From Prasinococcaceae sp. CCMP 1430 (Eukaryota; Prasinodermophyta; Palmophyllophyceae; Prasinococcales; Prasinococcaceae): 64,000 nt of DNA. The notes below the pieces were generated by a model. It was given only the letters and a program-made list of their open reading frames with translations. It did no database searches and had not been told where the DNA came from. A program made the position numbers and the translations under genes. Positions 20,009 through 29,602 of the stretch are shown here, one piece after another. How positions within the stretch are numbered: position 1 is the first letter of the stretch; each line of letters opens with the position of its first letter. Location of the stretch: NCBI GenBank assembly GCA_013416795.1, contig RQSC01000006.1, positions 16,341 to 80,340 of the forward strand, written 5' to 3'.

Positions 20009-21297
20009 ATGGGCGACAGCCTGGCACAGCAGTACAAGGAATGCTGTGCCGAGCAGAGCGCGCGTGTGCTCGCTCCGATTTTGAGCGAGCTCGAGCGCGT
20101 GGACCGTAACGAGGTGCACGCCCTGCATGAGGTCAAGCTTGCGGGTAACACGCCGGAGATGTTCGACGAGCGCGCGGGCGCAGCCGAGGCTGCGGCAGTC
20201 GCGAGCCTGCTGTGCAAAAGAAAAGATGTTGAGCTCCTCGACCTGAGCTACAACAAGGTGGACGATGAAGGCGCGGAGTCGCTGAGTGTGATGCTACGCG
20301 AGAACTCATCGCTTAAGGAGCTCAACTTATGCGGCAACCAAATTGGGCCCGGTGGATGCGCGGCGCTGTGCGCCGCACTCAGCAGCGAGGGTGGTGGTGG
20401 CGGGGGCATCCTCTTCATGGACCTGAGTTGCAACCCACTGGAAGACGACGGTGGGCGTGCGGTGGCAGAGATGCTGGAGTGCAACGACACGCTGCAGCTG
20501 CTCAATCTCTCCGACACCGAGCTTAGCATGCGCGCGCTTGTGTCTATCGTCGCGGCGCTCGGCAGCCCCAAGGCCACACTCAAGAGCATTGCGCTGGAGA
20601 ATGCGCGCGTGCGCCGCCACGACGATGTGGCGCAGCACTTCGCTGCGGCGCTGGCGCGCAACACAACGCTGCTGCACCTACGCATGGGGAAGCTTTCAAT
20701 TGACGACAGCGGGCTCTCTACGCTGGTTGATTACGGCCTCGTGCGCAACGAGACGCTCACCGTGCTCGACCTGCGCTGCAACCGCCTCACAAGCGCATGC
20801 GCGCCCGCACTGGAGAGGCTGCTCACACACTGTCCTTCGCTCGAGGAGCTCTGCCTGTCGAACAACCGCCTGGGCGACGGCGGCGCGGCCGCAATCGCAG
20901 CAGGTCTGCACCACAACACCAACCTCTCCTGGCTCGAGCTCTGCAACAACAGTGAGTAGGCGCGTGAGTGCACATCATACGTAGCCTTAGTACCCTGTGC
21001 GCACGTGCGCCCGGTGTGTCGATACGACGCATGCCATCTGACTCTATGCCTATCATTGCCGTGTGCCCGTCTCTTTGTGCAGGCATCAACGACCGGGGAT
21101 TGTGTGAGCTGGCACTCTCGCTTGCCGAAGTTGAGACCAATGTGCAACACCTCGCCCTATGGGGAAACGCCTTCGGGCAGATGGCTGCGAGGGCATTTGC
21201 GGCGGTGCTCGTCGACCTGGACCTCCGCACAGACTTCATCGTTTACGCAGACGAGGACGGAACCACCGTCCACGTGGCGAGGGGCGAGCTCTGCTGA
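20009..21297 (+). CDS. Leucine-rich-repeat protein (RNI-like, LRRC34-like), two exons
   Basis: Exons 20009-20951 and 21083-21297 (131-base intron GTGAGT...GTGCAG, phase 1) give 385 residues. At least eight ribonuclease-inhibitor-type repeats of 28-30 residues are visible, with consensus LxxLxLxxNxI: VELLDLSYNKVDDEGAESLS, SLKELNLCGNQIGPGGCAAL, ILFMDLSCNPLEDDGGRAVA, TVLDLRCNRL, SLEELCLSNNRLGDGGAAAI and LSWLELCNNS. The second exon continues with QHLALWGNAFGQMAARAF, the ALWGN block seen in LRRC34-type proteins. Such proteins are binding scaffolds. LRRC34 in animals is linked to testis and stem cells and often clusters with ciliary genes, but assignment is only by similarity of repeats. The start MGDSLAQQYKECC is the first Met of the coherent frame. 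Confidence 0.75.
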
Positions 21298-21481
21298 GAC
21301 CGGAGCATGTGCGTTGCCTGTGCCGAATTCGCCGCTGGCAGGCGCTCCTCGACACGTGCAAACCCTGCAAATGCACCCACGCGGCTCGTTGTGGGAAAAG
21401 CTCCCGCACTGAGCGTGCTCGCATTGCACTGTAAAATACATTTTCTCTCACTGCTGTTACAGTACGCTGTGTGAACGCCAA

Positions 21482-22660
21482 TCACTCGAAGAAGGCATAG
21501 CCCATGTCGATTGAGCGCTCGAGGACGTCCTCGGCGGCCGGGAACGCCTCAACGTAGCGTGAACGCTTGCCCACCACCATGTCGCGGCGGTGCAGCGCAG
21601 CGCGAGCATTCCTCGCATCAGCGTTTGAGCGGAAGCGGACCAACGCGCTACCATTGCGCTTGCCGTTCACCAGCGGAATGTACACGTCGTCTGGTCGCGG
21701 TGGAGCGAAGCTCGCGTCCGCGTCGCCCCCGCTCGCCTCGTACGCGTCCGCAGCAGCCTCCGCCGCCCACTGGGCAATGGACGACCTATCAGCCTTGAAT
21801 GGCAGCCCACGCAGCGACAGCATTTCTCCTGTGAAGTCCCCCGTCACCCGCTGCATCCACGGCTGAAATGTGTGCCGCCACTCGTTCTGGAACTCTGAGG
21901 GTGCCGGTGGGACGGCCTCCGGGCCGACGAGCTCGGCGCGGAGCGCCTTGGACACGCGGCCACCCTTGGTTTTCTTCTCCTTCCCTCCGGCGGTCTCGAC
22001 GTATGATTTGTAGCGCTGGACGGGACACTTGGACGGCACGGGGCCGATGATGCGCACAGGGATCTCGCGGATGTCGGCAACCTCAGCCGCCGCCCACAGC
22101 CGCCAGCACAGCCGCGGGGCGACGTAGTAGTTGCCGCTCTGCGAGTCCTCCCACACCTCAATGGGCTCGCGGAAGCCGTAGCGTTGCAGCGAGTTCCGCT
22201 GCTTGGACATGCTCCTGCGGAAGTCGTCGTACTCCTCCATCGACTCGGGGCGCTCCATGGGCACCCACATGAGCATCTCTGGCGCGACCCATGTCGTCTT
22301 CTTGAGTGCCTTGGGAGCGATGCTGTGCTTGTTTCCGCGCTCGTCGACAACAGTCTTGCCCGTCGGGCGACTTGGCCGGCGCTTGGCGGCAGGAGCGGCG
22401 TAGCGACGCGCTTTCGCTTCCTCTCGCTCACTCCTCGCCGCGCCCGCCCGCCCCCCTGCCTCAGCACCTGGCGCGTCTGGTTGCGCAGCGGTGGAAACGC
22501 GCCGCGCCTGCCGCCTCGCAAGCCCGAACCCCCCGCCGCCTCTGACAGACGCGCGGTGCGCGTGCGCGCCGCGCGCTCCAGCCGCCGCGACTGCCATCCC
22601 GCGCCAATTCCCGCCCCGCTCCTTCTCCCTGCAGGCGCTCGCCTCTCCCGAGCCCCTCAC
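21482..22660 (-). CDS. ParB-like-fold plus RRM RNA-binding protein, probably organellar
   Basis: A single frame of 392 residues (or 371 from the Met at 22597). The N-terminal 100 residues are basic and Ala/Arg-rich, like an organellar transit peptide. The middle (about residues 140-215) reads RNSLQRYGFREPIEVWED, NYYVAPRLCWRLWAAAEVAD and IREIPVRIIG, which follows the pattern of ParB/sulfiredoxin-type domains (G-x-x-x-P-I-x-V, Y-x-V-x-x-x-x-R-x-x-A, I-P-V-x-I). The C-terminal third is an RRM of the GRSF1/hnRNP-F type: LSLRGLPFKADRSSIAQW as RNP2 and NGSALVRFRSNADARNAR as RNP1, with RSRYVEAFP after it. The combination suggests an RNA-processing or translation factor in plastid or mitochondrion. 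The ParB-like call is by pattern only and the exact family is not recognised. Confidence 0.65.
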   Translation of the reverse strand: MRGSGEASACREKERGGNWRGMAVAAAGARGAHAHRASVRGGGGFGLARRQARRVSTAAQPDAPGAEAGGRAGAARSEREEAKARRYAAPAAKRRPSRPTGKTVVDERGNKHSIAPKALKKTTWVAPEMLMWVPMERPESMEEYDDFRRSMSKQRNSLQRYGFREPIEVWEDSQSGNYYVAPRLCWRLWAAAEVADIREIPVRIIGPVPSKCPVQRYKSYVETAGGKEKKTKGGRVSKALRAELVGPEAVPPAPSEFQNEWRHTFQPWMQRVTGDFTGEMLSLRGLPFKADRSSIAQWAAEAAADAYEASGGDADASFAPPRPDDVYIPLVNGKRNGSALVRFRSNADARNARAALHRRDMVVGKRSRYVEAFPAAEDVLERSIDMGYAFFE

Positions 22661-23672
22661 GCACCATACCGTGCGCTCCTCGGTAGGGTGCGCGCATAGG
22701 CTCGCTCCCGCTGATCGCCGGAACCCGAAAACGCGCCCCGGCAGAAAACAAAACGCATACTGTAAAATGTCGAAATTACGATGGCTTTATCCGCCGTTTA
22801 TTCGCGGTAGAGTACGTCAAATTACATCGCTTTTGCGCCCTGGCCGACCGCGCGGCTCCGCATTCGGGCGATGGGACCGCCGCGGCGCGCGCGCGCGGCC
22901 CCCGGCGAAAATAAAACGGAAATCGCACGGATTTTGATTTTGATTTGTGTGTGGAAAAATAATCCGCGTGCGTCGCGCCCGGGAGTTCGGATCTTCCTTG
23001 GGGTCGCTTTTTTTTTGTGTGTGTGGCGACTTGCAGCGCGTGCGCGTGCTTTTTGGAGTCGTTGTCGGTTTCATCAGAAAAAAGATGCGCTCGGGCTTTT
23101 AGGAGCGGCCGTACATCGGTTCGCATGCGCCGCCGCAGCAAAGCGGCCAACGGCGGTTTGCGGCGCGCCACACCGCGGCTGCAGCTGCCGCCGCCGGGGC
23201 GGCGAGGGGCGCGGGCGGGCGGGGCGGTGCCGTGGGACGCCCGGCGTTGCACGTCCCACCTCCTGGGGCCACGCCCCTGCGCGCTGGCGCCGCGCGCTGT
23301 GTGCCGCGCCCCCTCGCGGCGCCGCGCCTTCCCCTCGCGCGCGAAATTCCTCCCGTCTGCCACTCGCACTCGTGCGCGCGTGCGTGCCGGGGGAAAAACG
23401 CCATGCATTCATTGCATCGGAGGCATGCAAGTTTGCCACGACCTGCGTGTTCTTCACTCCTCATTGCTCATCAGTCAGTGTTCGTTCGCGAGCCGCGTGA
23501 GAAGACGTCAGAATGCATGCGCAGGAGCGGCGCTGGCGGCGCCCCGTACGCGAAGAGGCGCGGCGCGGCGCGGTGCGCGCGCGCGAGGCGCGCGCGGCCG
23601 GGCGGGCCGGGCGGGGGCCTGGCGGAGGCGCTGCTGGGCGGCGGGCTGTCGGGAAACGAGTGACATGGGGGC
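22661..23672. other. Intergenic region of about 1 kb
   Basis: Upstream of the RRM gene and downstream of the DUF1295 gene (both minus strand). The part from about 22730 to 23110 is notably AT-richer than the rest, with a TTTTTTTTT run near 23010. Open frames are Arg/Ala/Pro-rich with no recognisable domain. No tRNA or other RNA gene is seen. Confidence 0.5.
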
Positions 23673-24675
23673 CTATGTGCTGGGTCTTACGCCGCCGAGG
23701 ACGGAGGCCAGCGTGGGCCACAGACACGGCGTGCGCTTCTTGTACGCCTTGTACTCCGCGTCGTCGCCCCAGCGCTTCTTCGCCGAGGCCTCGAGCAGCG
23801 GCACACCCGAGACGCGCGTGAGCAGGAAGTGGATGAAGAAGGGGCACGCCGACGCCGCCACGGACGCGGGCAGCGGCAGAGCGGATGCCGCCGTGAGAAA
23901 GGCACCCCACCACAGGATGATTTCGCCAGCGTAGTTTGGATGCCTAGACCAAGCCCACAAGCCATGCGTGATGAACTTCTCCTTATTCTCGGGCACCCTG
24001 CGAAACGCCGACTTCTGCCCGTCGGCCACCGCCTCGACCAGCATGCCCGTAGCGTACAGAGCACCGCCGCCAATGGCGAGCACCTTAGCGAGCATACCGC
24101 GGGCCGCGAAGGTGCCCGCGAGCTCAGAGGCATCCGTGCTGTTCACCAGCAACATTGGCAGCGCGGTCACGAAAACCCACACAGCGCTGATAAGGAAGTA
24201 CAGCAGGAGCATCAGAGGCCTGTCTCGCACGCGGCGAAAGCGTCTGTCCTCCCCATCGCGACTTATGCGGCTCACGAGAAATGTTCCAAGGCGCAGCGTC
24301 CACAGCTGTGCGTCCGGTTTCCCGGTTCCAACGCACCACCGCGCGATAACACGGTGCTGTCAGCGAGGCTCTCGGCATCCGCATGCGGACGTCTTCTTTG
24401 AGCGCGCCCTTTTGCCGCGCTCATGCGTGCTCGCTGTGGCACGCGTGGGCGCGTCATCAACGTACCGTGACCATGGCTGTACTTATTAGCTGCAGTGGCG
24501 CCGCCTTTCCGATGCCCCCGGCCCCATTGAGGGACACCGCCGCGGAGCACAGAAAAGCCAGGCTGCCAACACCATCGTACAGGCGCTCCGTCTTCGCGAC
24601 AGCAGACACTGCCCAGCCCGCAAGGTGGACGAGCGCGTCAACGGCAAGCACGCCGACCATGCCTTGCCGCGCCAT
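23673..24675 (-). CDS. DUF1295 / steroid 5-alpha-reductase-like membrane protein, two exons
   Basis: Exon 1 is 24466-24675 and exon 2 is 23673-24305 (intron 160 bases, GTACGT...CGCACAG, phase 0), giving 280 residues. The join reads STAMVT-LWTLRLGTFLVSRI, as expected for this family. Several membrane helices are visible: GVLAVDALVHLAGWAV, PLMLLLYFLISAVWVFVTAL, VLAIGGGALYATGMLVEAVA and SALPLPASVAASACPFFIHF. Conserved family blocks are GEDRRF, DGQKSAFR, GLWAWSRHPNYAGEIILWWG and the C-terminal AEYKAYKKRTPCLWP. The H-P-N-Y-x-G-E motif is the NADPH/substrate-site signature of the DUF1295 and ERG24/DHCR7 group. The substrate is unknown. The Met at 24675 (MARQGMVGVLAVDAL) is the best start; the frame is open further upstream with low-complexity sequence. 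Confidence 0.85.
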
Positions 24676-25121
24676 GTACGCACCGCGCCCCTGGATTGCG
24701 CTCAGTGCACACGCGGCTGGGCCCACTCCAGCTCCACGCGCGCGACGCACAGCACGCGCCCGTCCCCGCCCGGCGCCGCGCCCGCCTCCAGCGCCGCTGC
24801 CCGCTGAGCTGCGCGCTGAGCGCATGCGCCGCCCGCCACCAGCGCCCCGCAGCGCCGCGCGCACCGGCACGCGTGGCTACAAGGCGCACAGGCGTGCGTG
24901 CGCGCCCCCAGGCCGNATGCGCGCGGGGCGTGCGGAGCGACTGCTGGGGGCAGCGGGCGGGGCCGCGCCGAGGGCCGGGCGGTCGGGTGTGGATTCGGCG
25001 GCGGGCTCGCTCGGGGCGAGCGGCGTGAGCGGCGGGGGCGCGCGGCTGGGGCGCGCGCGCGGGAGGGGTGGGGTGGGGGGGGCGCCGGACCGGCACGAGC
25101 GGGCAGCGTCTCCTGGCGGCC
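24676..25121. other. Divergent intergenic region containing a single-n junction (24916)
   Basis: About 450 very GC-rich bases between the DUF1295 start and the plus-strand gene at 25122. The n at 24916 marks an assembly join, so the distance between the two genes is not reliable. No coding sequence is supported. Confidence 0.5.
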
Positions 25122-26540
25122 ATGGCGCTTGCTGCGCTCAGCGAGCGCAGGCTGGCAGCGACGTGCGCGAGCGGCGGGAGGGGCAAAGTGCGCAGGCAAG
25201 GCAAGGGGCGCGGTGGGCGCGGGAAGGGTCGCGGTGGCCGCGGCGGTGGGCGGAGCAAGGGCCGTGGTGGCGGCAGCGGCTTCAAGCCGTCGACCCCGCT
25301 TGAGCCGCTCAAGGCGTCGCGGCCGCCCAAGGGTGAGCTCAATGAGGACCTCAGCCTGGTGGAAGGATCGGAGTACACCAATGTCGTCCACATGGTCACA
25401 ACGCGCAGCGAGATCCTCGCGCCCGAGGAGATGGCTCGCCCGGCGTCTTGGTCAACCTTCGCCAATTCTGCTGCCGGTGTATGGGTGGGGTCAACAGCCG
25501 CGTTCAACCCGCAGACTGGCGAGTCCGAGGACTTGTACTCGCGCCAGCCCGAGGCGTTCACGATCACCATCGACCGCGTGGACCCAGTGCGCATGGGCTC
25601 CGGGGACGATGCGCCTGCACAGGAGGCCGTCGTGCGCCACGTGCTAAGGGAGATCGAGGGCCGCCCCAAGAAGGGCGCGCGGGGGAATGACGACGCCGAC
25701 GAGGAGCTCGACGAGGAGCCGGACGTGGAGAGCGAGGAGCTGAGTGATCTCATCCTCGACGAGGAGCCTGGGCTGATCTTCTTCGAGGACGGGAGCTACT
25801 CGCGCGGTCCGCTGGTGCTCGGAGCTGACACGGGGCGGCCTGATGACATCCCCGACGCGCCGGCATTCGAGACGACGCTCGTGAATCAGGGGCACACGCG
25901 CGTGCGCGTCGCATCCACGCTCGAGCTCAGCGCCGACCAGAACAGCGAGCCGCTCGCCGGCAGTGACGCCGACGGAGACGGCGCGCTGACCATGATCCGC
26001 ACGACCGTCGTTCTCGAGGAGTGGATGAAGCCCTCGAAAGATGGCCTCAGCGAGGATGACGAGGAGGCGCTTGAGAAGCTCGCTCCTGAGGAGGGGGCGC
26101 TGTCAGCGGGCGACTACCTCAACCCTGAGAATGTGTGTGGGACGTGGAAGGTTTTTACCCGCACGGCGACCGTGCTACCGGCGAGCAGTGACAGCCTGGA
26201 CCTCGTGGACCCCAGCGGCGCAGGCGGACCACCCAAGGTCGTGATCGCGTACTCCACGGAGGAGACCGAGGTGGAGCGCAAGCCCGAGCTCTCGAGCGAG
26301 GGCGACATCGCATTGTGGCTCACGAGCGGTGTGCACGTCACTTTGGACTTCGAGGGCAGCAACTTGTGCTACCGCGTCGGATGGACGGCGCTGGACGGCC
26401 AGCGGCTCGAGGTGACGCGCGTGTACGACGCCGACAGCTGTGAGCTCCTCGAGGTGCGGCACACGGACGAGATCAAGGGGAGCTGGGTCGGGGGGCGCAT
26501 GGAGTCCAACGAGTGGCTCATGAAGTCGCCGGGCAAGTAG
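25122..26540 (+). CDS. Conserved-looking protein of unknown function, possibly plastid-targeted
   Basis: From the Met at 25122 the protein is 472 residues, without introns. After a short Ala-rich start comes a basic Gly/Arg/Lys region (GRGGRGKGRGGRGGGRSKGR, about residues 25-60), followed by a mostly beta-rich body. Two similar-looking sandwich blocks occur: SAAGVWVGSTAAFNPQTGES with FFEDGSYSRGPLVLGADT, and NVCGTWKVFTRTATVLPAS with a DIALWLTSGVHVTLDFEGSN stretch. The pattern W-x-G-x-x-x-x-F plus D-G-S-x-S is reminiscent of lipocalin-like (DUF3598-type) plastid proteins, but I do not recognise the family firmly. An acidic insert (ADEELDEEPDVESEELSDL) lies in the middle. It ends SNEWLMKSPGK and is convergent with TCTEX1D2. 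Confidence 0.6.
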   Translation: MALAALSERRLAATCASGGRGKVRRQGKGRGGRGKGRGGRGGGRSKGRGGGSGFKPSTPLEPLKASRPPKGELNEDLSLVEGSEYTNVVHMVTTRSEILAPEEMARPASWSTFANSAAGVWVGSTAAFNPQTGESEDLYSRQPEAFTITIDRVDPVRMGSGDDAPAQEAVVRHVLREIEGRPKKGARGNDDADEELDEEPDVESEELSDLILDEEPGLIFFEDGSYSRGPLVLGADTGRPDDIPDAPAFETTLVNQGHTRVRVASTLELSADQNSEPLAGSDADGDGALTMIRTTVVLEEWMKPSKDGLSEDDEEALEKLAPEEGALSAGDYLNPENVCGTWKVFTRTATVLPASSDSLDLVDPSGAGGPPKVVIAYSTEETEVERKPELSSEGDIALWLTSGVHVTLDFEGSNLCYRVGWTALDGQRLEVTRVYDADSCELLEVRHTDEIKGSWVGGRMESNEWLMKSPGK

Positions 26541-26626
26541 ACGCCGCAGAGCGGTAGGACAGGAGTGCCGTGCTAATAATATTATCTGGTCAGCGCTTGC
26601 TTTCTGTCGTTGCCGCGTTGGCCCCT

Positions 26627-27049
26627 CTAGTACATGTAGATGCCCATGGCGACCGCCACGGCAAAGATGGATTCGTTCGAGAACGTCTCCGTGGCGTACG
26701 CGTCCGTCGACGCGTCCCAGAAGCAGCGGCAGCCCATTTTCACGCCCTCTCCGCGTTGCTCGCCAATCACCACCTGCACCACGAACTTGTATCTGTCCAG
26801 CTTGGGCTCCATTTCGCGAAGGCGCACCCTACACGCGGCGGAGCGTCAGCGTCAAAAGCGCGCACGGCCTACCAAGCGCCGCTGCGAGTGCGTGCGGGGG
26901 CGCACCAACACAGACACGGGCAGCCAGGAACAGCAACGCTGGCACGATCGCCAGTGCACGCTGTCACACACACGAGGGCGCGACGTGACGAGCGCATGCG
27001 CCCCAAGTCTGCCGACGTCGCACAGATCGCCGCACGCACACGCAAATGA

Positions 27050-27080
<31 letters not shown>

Positions 27081-27349
27081 GAGGGGGAGAGGGGGTGAGA
27101 GAGTTGGGGGAAAGGCGGGCGGGGGGGGGAGGGGAGGGAGACGTACTTGATCTCATCCGCAATCTCCCTGGTCCAAACAGACGTATCGTCTGCAGAGTAC
27201 TGCGCTCCTGTGAGCTTGGCAGCAAGCACCTCGCGCATGACCTCGCCCGCCTTGACCGGCCTGAACCTGCGCCCGTTCGCCGGCTCGACAGGGTGCGCGC
27301 CGGCCGTGCCCGCGGCGGGGACGGCCGCGGCGACCTCGGCGCCGGCCAT
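26627..27349 (-). CDS. DYNLT2B: Tctex1-family dynein light chain, TCTEX1D2/DYNLT2B-type, two exons
   Basis: Exon 1 is 27147-27349 and exon 2 is 26627-26828 (318-base intron GTACGT...GTGTAG, phase 2), giving 134 residues. The join restores REIADEIK-VRLREMEPK. The body matches TCTEX1D2: MREVLAAKLTGAQY, WTREIADEIK, LDRYKFVVQVVIGEQRGEGV, KMGCRCFWDASTDAYATETF and the terminal strand FAVAVAMGIYMY. This light chain belongs to the dynein-2 complex for retrograde intraflagellar transport and to some inner-arm dyneins. The intron holds a (TG)n/(CA)n microsatellite at about 27050-27080. The start MAGAEVAAAVP at 27349 is the first Met before the conserved FRPVKAGEVM block. Confidence 0.9.
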
Positions 27350-27729
27350 CGCTCTCGGATGCAGGCGCGCTCGCCGAGCTGAAGCGCCGTCGTCGGCGGC
27401 GGCGGGGGTGTTGTCGGGGGAGGCGGGGTCGGAGGCGGCGGCGCGGCTGGCGCGTGCGACCACGCGGGCGGTGGTGACGCGGGCGAAGGGGGGAGGTGCG
27501 TGTACGCGTGCGCGCCTGCGCGCGTGCGCGTGCGTGCGCGTGCGCATACGCGTGCGTGCGCGTGCGCATACGCGTGCGTGCGCATGCGCACTCGGACGCA
27601 GACCTGCCTCGCTCCCGCCCGCGCATCCTCTGACGCGCTCGAGCACGCGCATGTGCTAATCGCGCGCTCGCACACGCGCACACACGCGCGCGTGCACGCG
27701 CGCATGCTTGGACTCACGCGCTCCCGCAG
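27350..27729. repeat. Divergent promoter region with GC/CA-rich degenerate tandem repeats
   Basis: Between the TCTEX1D2 start and the first recognised Rieske exon. From about 27490 to 27720 the sequence is built of alternating GCGTGCGCATACGCGTGCGT-like units and GCACACACGCG tracts. The first exon of the Rieske gene must be here or upstream, but no frame can be supported. Confidence 0.55.
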
Positions 27730-28276
27730 GCACGTGTCGGTGCTGTCCGTGGACGGCGAGGTGTACGCCATCGACTCCATCTGCTACCACGCGGGCGGGC
27801 CGCTCGCCGTGGGGGACATCGAGGACGTCAACGGGCACCCGTGCGTGCTCTGCCCGTGGCACCACTACAAGGTGCGTGTGCGCGCCTGGGGGAGCGGGGA
27901 AGGGTGTGTGTGCTTGTGTGTGTGTGTGTGTGTTGGTGTATGTGTGTGTGTGCACCGACGCCGCCAGTGCTGTGCGCTCATACCATACGCGTCGCGCACA
28001 CACACACACACACGCACACACACACGCATACGCGCGTGCCTGTACACACTTACTCACACACGCGCAAAACGAATGCCCACGCACGCCCGTCCGCAGGTGT
28101 CAGTCCGCACGGGCGAGAAGTGGTACCAGGCGGCCAAGTTCGTCGACGGCAAGCTGGTGCCCAGCGGCTGGGAGAGCGTCGGCGTGCGACAGCGCACGCA
28201 CGCCGCGCGCGTGGACGCGGACACCGGCGACGTGTGGGTGAGGCTGCGCCTCGAGGGGGAGGTGCAGAGCGACAAG
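27730..28276 (+). CDS. Rieske [2Fe-2S] domain protein, RFESD-like (5' and 3' ends uncertain)
   Basis: Two exons are clear: 27730-27871 and 28097-28276, joined in phase 0 over an intron filled with TG and CA repeats. Together they code HVSVLSVDGEVYAIDSICYH and onward. The cluster ligands are C-Y-H (followed by AGGPLAVGDIED) and C-P-W-H, with the bridging loop between them, as in soluble Rieske ferredoxins. The second exon has VSVRTGEKWYQAAKFVDGKL and GVRQRTHAARVDADTGDVWV, which follow animal RFESD. The first Rieske exon begins after a CCCGCAG acceptor at 27729; the exon with the start codon is not identified. After SDK at 28276 the frame either splices at GTCCGT or reads on to a stop at 28372. 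Electron-transfer partners are unknown. Confidence 0.83.
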
Positions 28277-28483
28277 GTCCGTTTTGGGGAGGAGGAGGCG
28301 CCGGCGTGCTTGTACGCACACCCTTCCTCCCTCTGCATCTACGCCGTTCTCTGTCTCCGCCTTCGCCTCTGACACCCGCGTGCTCGTGTGCATTCCCCAC
28401 ATCACACACACGCTCACGCGCGTACGCACACGTACACACACGCACGTACACCCATACACCATGCGCGCGCGCGCACGCACGCG

Positions 28484-28617
28484 CTCTCGTCCAACGACAT
28501 CAAGGTACGCGCGCGCGTCTGCTTGCACACGCTCACGCACACACACTCACACACCGAGAACACACACACACACACACCGACACACACACACACACACACA
28601 TGCACACACACACACAC

Positions 28618-28648
<31 letters not shown>

Positions 28649-29602
28649 TCCGCTGACGCTTGCATTCGCGCACGCCCGCCGCCTTGGCGCCCACCAGAAC
28701 GGCATGGCCATCGAGGTGGACGGCCAGCCGTGCCAGGTGGTGGAGTTCCTGCACGTCAAGCCCGGCAAGGGCTCGGCCTTCGTGCGCACCAAGCTGCGCA
28801 ACTACGTCACCGGCACCTCGAAGGACCACACCTTCCGCGCGGGCGAGCCGCTCACCGCCGCGGACGTCGACCGCTCCGATCAGCAGTACTCGTACCCCGA
28901 GGTGAGAATGCGCGCGAGCGCGTATGCACACGCGCACGCGCACATACACACGCACGTGCACGCACACATGCGCATGCACACACACACACACGTGTACGCA
29001 CACACACATGTGTGTGTGTGCGTACACACGCGCACGTGCGCGCACTCGCACGCTGGGCGACTCACACACGGACGCACACACGCGCACACGCAAACGTGCA
29101 CACGCGCGCGCGCAGGGCGACACGTACGTCTTCATGAACATGGAAACCTTCGACGAGACGCGCCTCCCCACCGACTCGCTGGGCAGCGCCGTCGACTACC
29201 TCATCGAGGGGATGGACGTCTCGGTGCTCACGTGGAACGGCAAGGTCATCGGGGTGGACCTGCCCAACACGGTGCAGCTCGAGATCGCGGAGACCGAGCC
29301 GGGCGTCAAGGTGCGTTGGGTGGCGAGAGAAAAAGAGGCAGGAGTGGGCGTGTTTACGTGCGCATGCGTGCGCTGGCGAACTTAAGCACACCTACACGCA
29401 CGCGTGCTCAGGATCTGACGCATGCATCACACACACACACACACATCTAACACGCAAACAGGGCAACTCGGCGACGGGCGCCGAGAAGGACGCCACGCTG
29501 GTCACCGGCAAGCGGCTGCGCGTGCCGCTCTTCCTCAACGAGGGCGACGTCGTCGAGGTGGACACGCGCGACGGCAAGTACCTCAAGCGCATCAGCTCGT
29601 GA
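28484..29602 (+). CDS. efp: Bacterial-type translation elongation factor P, probably plastid (start exon unresolved)
   Basis: Exons with supported splice sites are a short one ending at 28504 (LSSNDIK), then 28698-28901, 29116-29310 and 29462-29602, all phase 0. The product relieves ribosome stalling at polyproline and belongs to the EF-P rather than the eIF5A family. Domain I has NGMAIEVDGQPCQVVEFLHV and the KPGKGSAFVRTKL loop with the tip Lys that is modified in bacteria. Domain II has DTYVFMNMETFDETRLPTD, and domain III ends LPNTVQLEIAETEPGVK and VPLFLNEGDVVEVDTRDGKY. The short first exon has no AG acceptor for about 185 bases upstream, no in-frame ATG, and an in-frame stop at 28370, so the true N-terminus and any transit peptide are missing. 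Introns are dominated by CA repeats. Confidence 0.88.
28555..28649. repeat. CA microsatellite in an EF-P intron
   Basis: An interrupted (CA)n tract of about 95 bases. Similar tracts are at about 27050-27080 (TG on the plus strand), 27920-27950 (TG), 28000-28030, 28976-29010, 29420-29445 and 41425-41530. They lie in introns or intergenic DNA, not in exons. Confidence 0.9.

Noticed and set aside
28284-29450. His/Thr/Arg-rich frames of 250-390 residues
   Set aside because: They are translations of CA microsatellites in introns; real EF-P exons lie in other frames.
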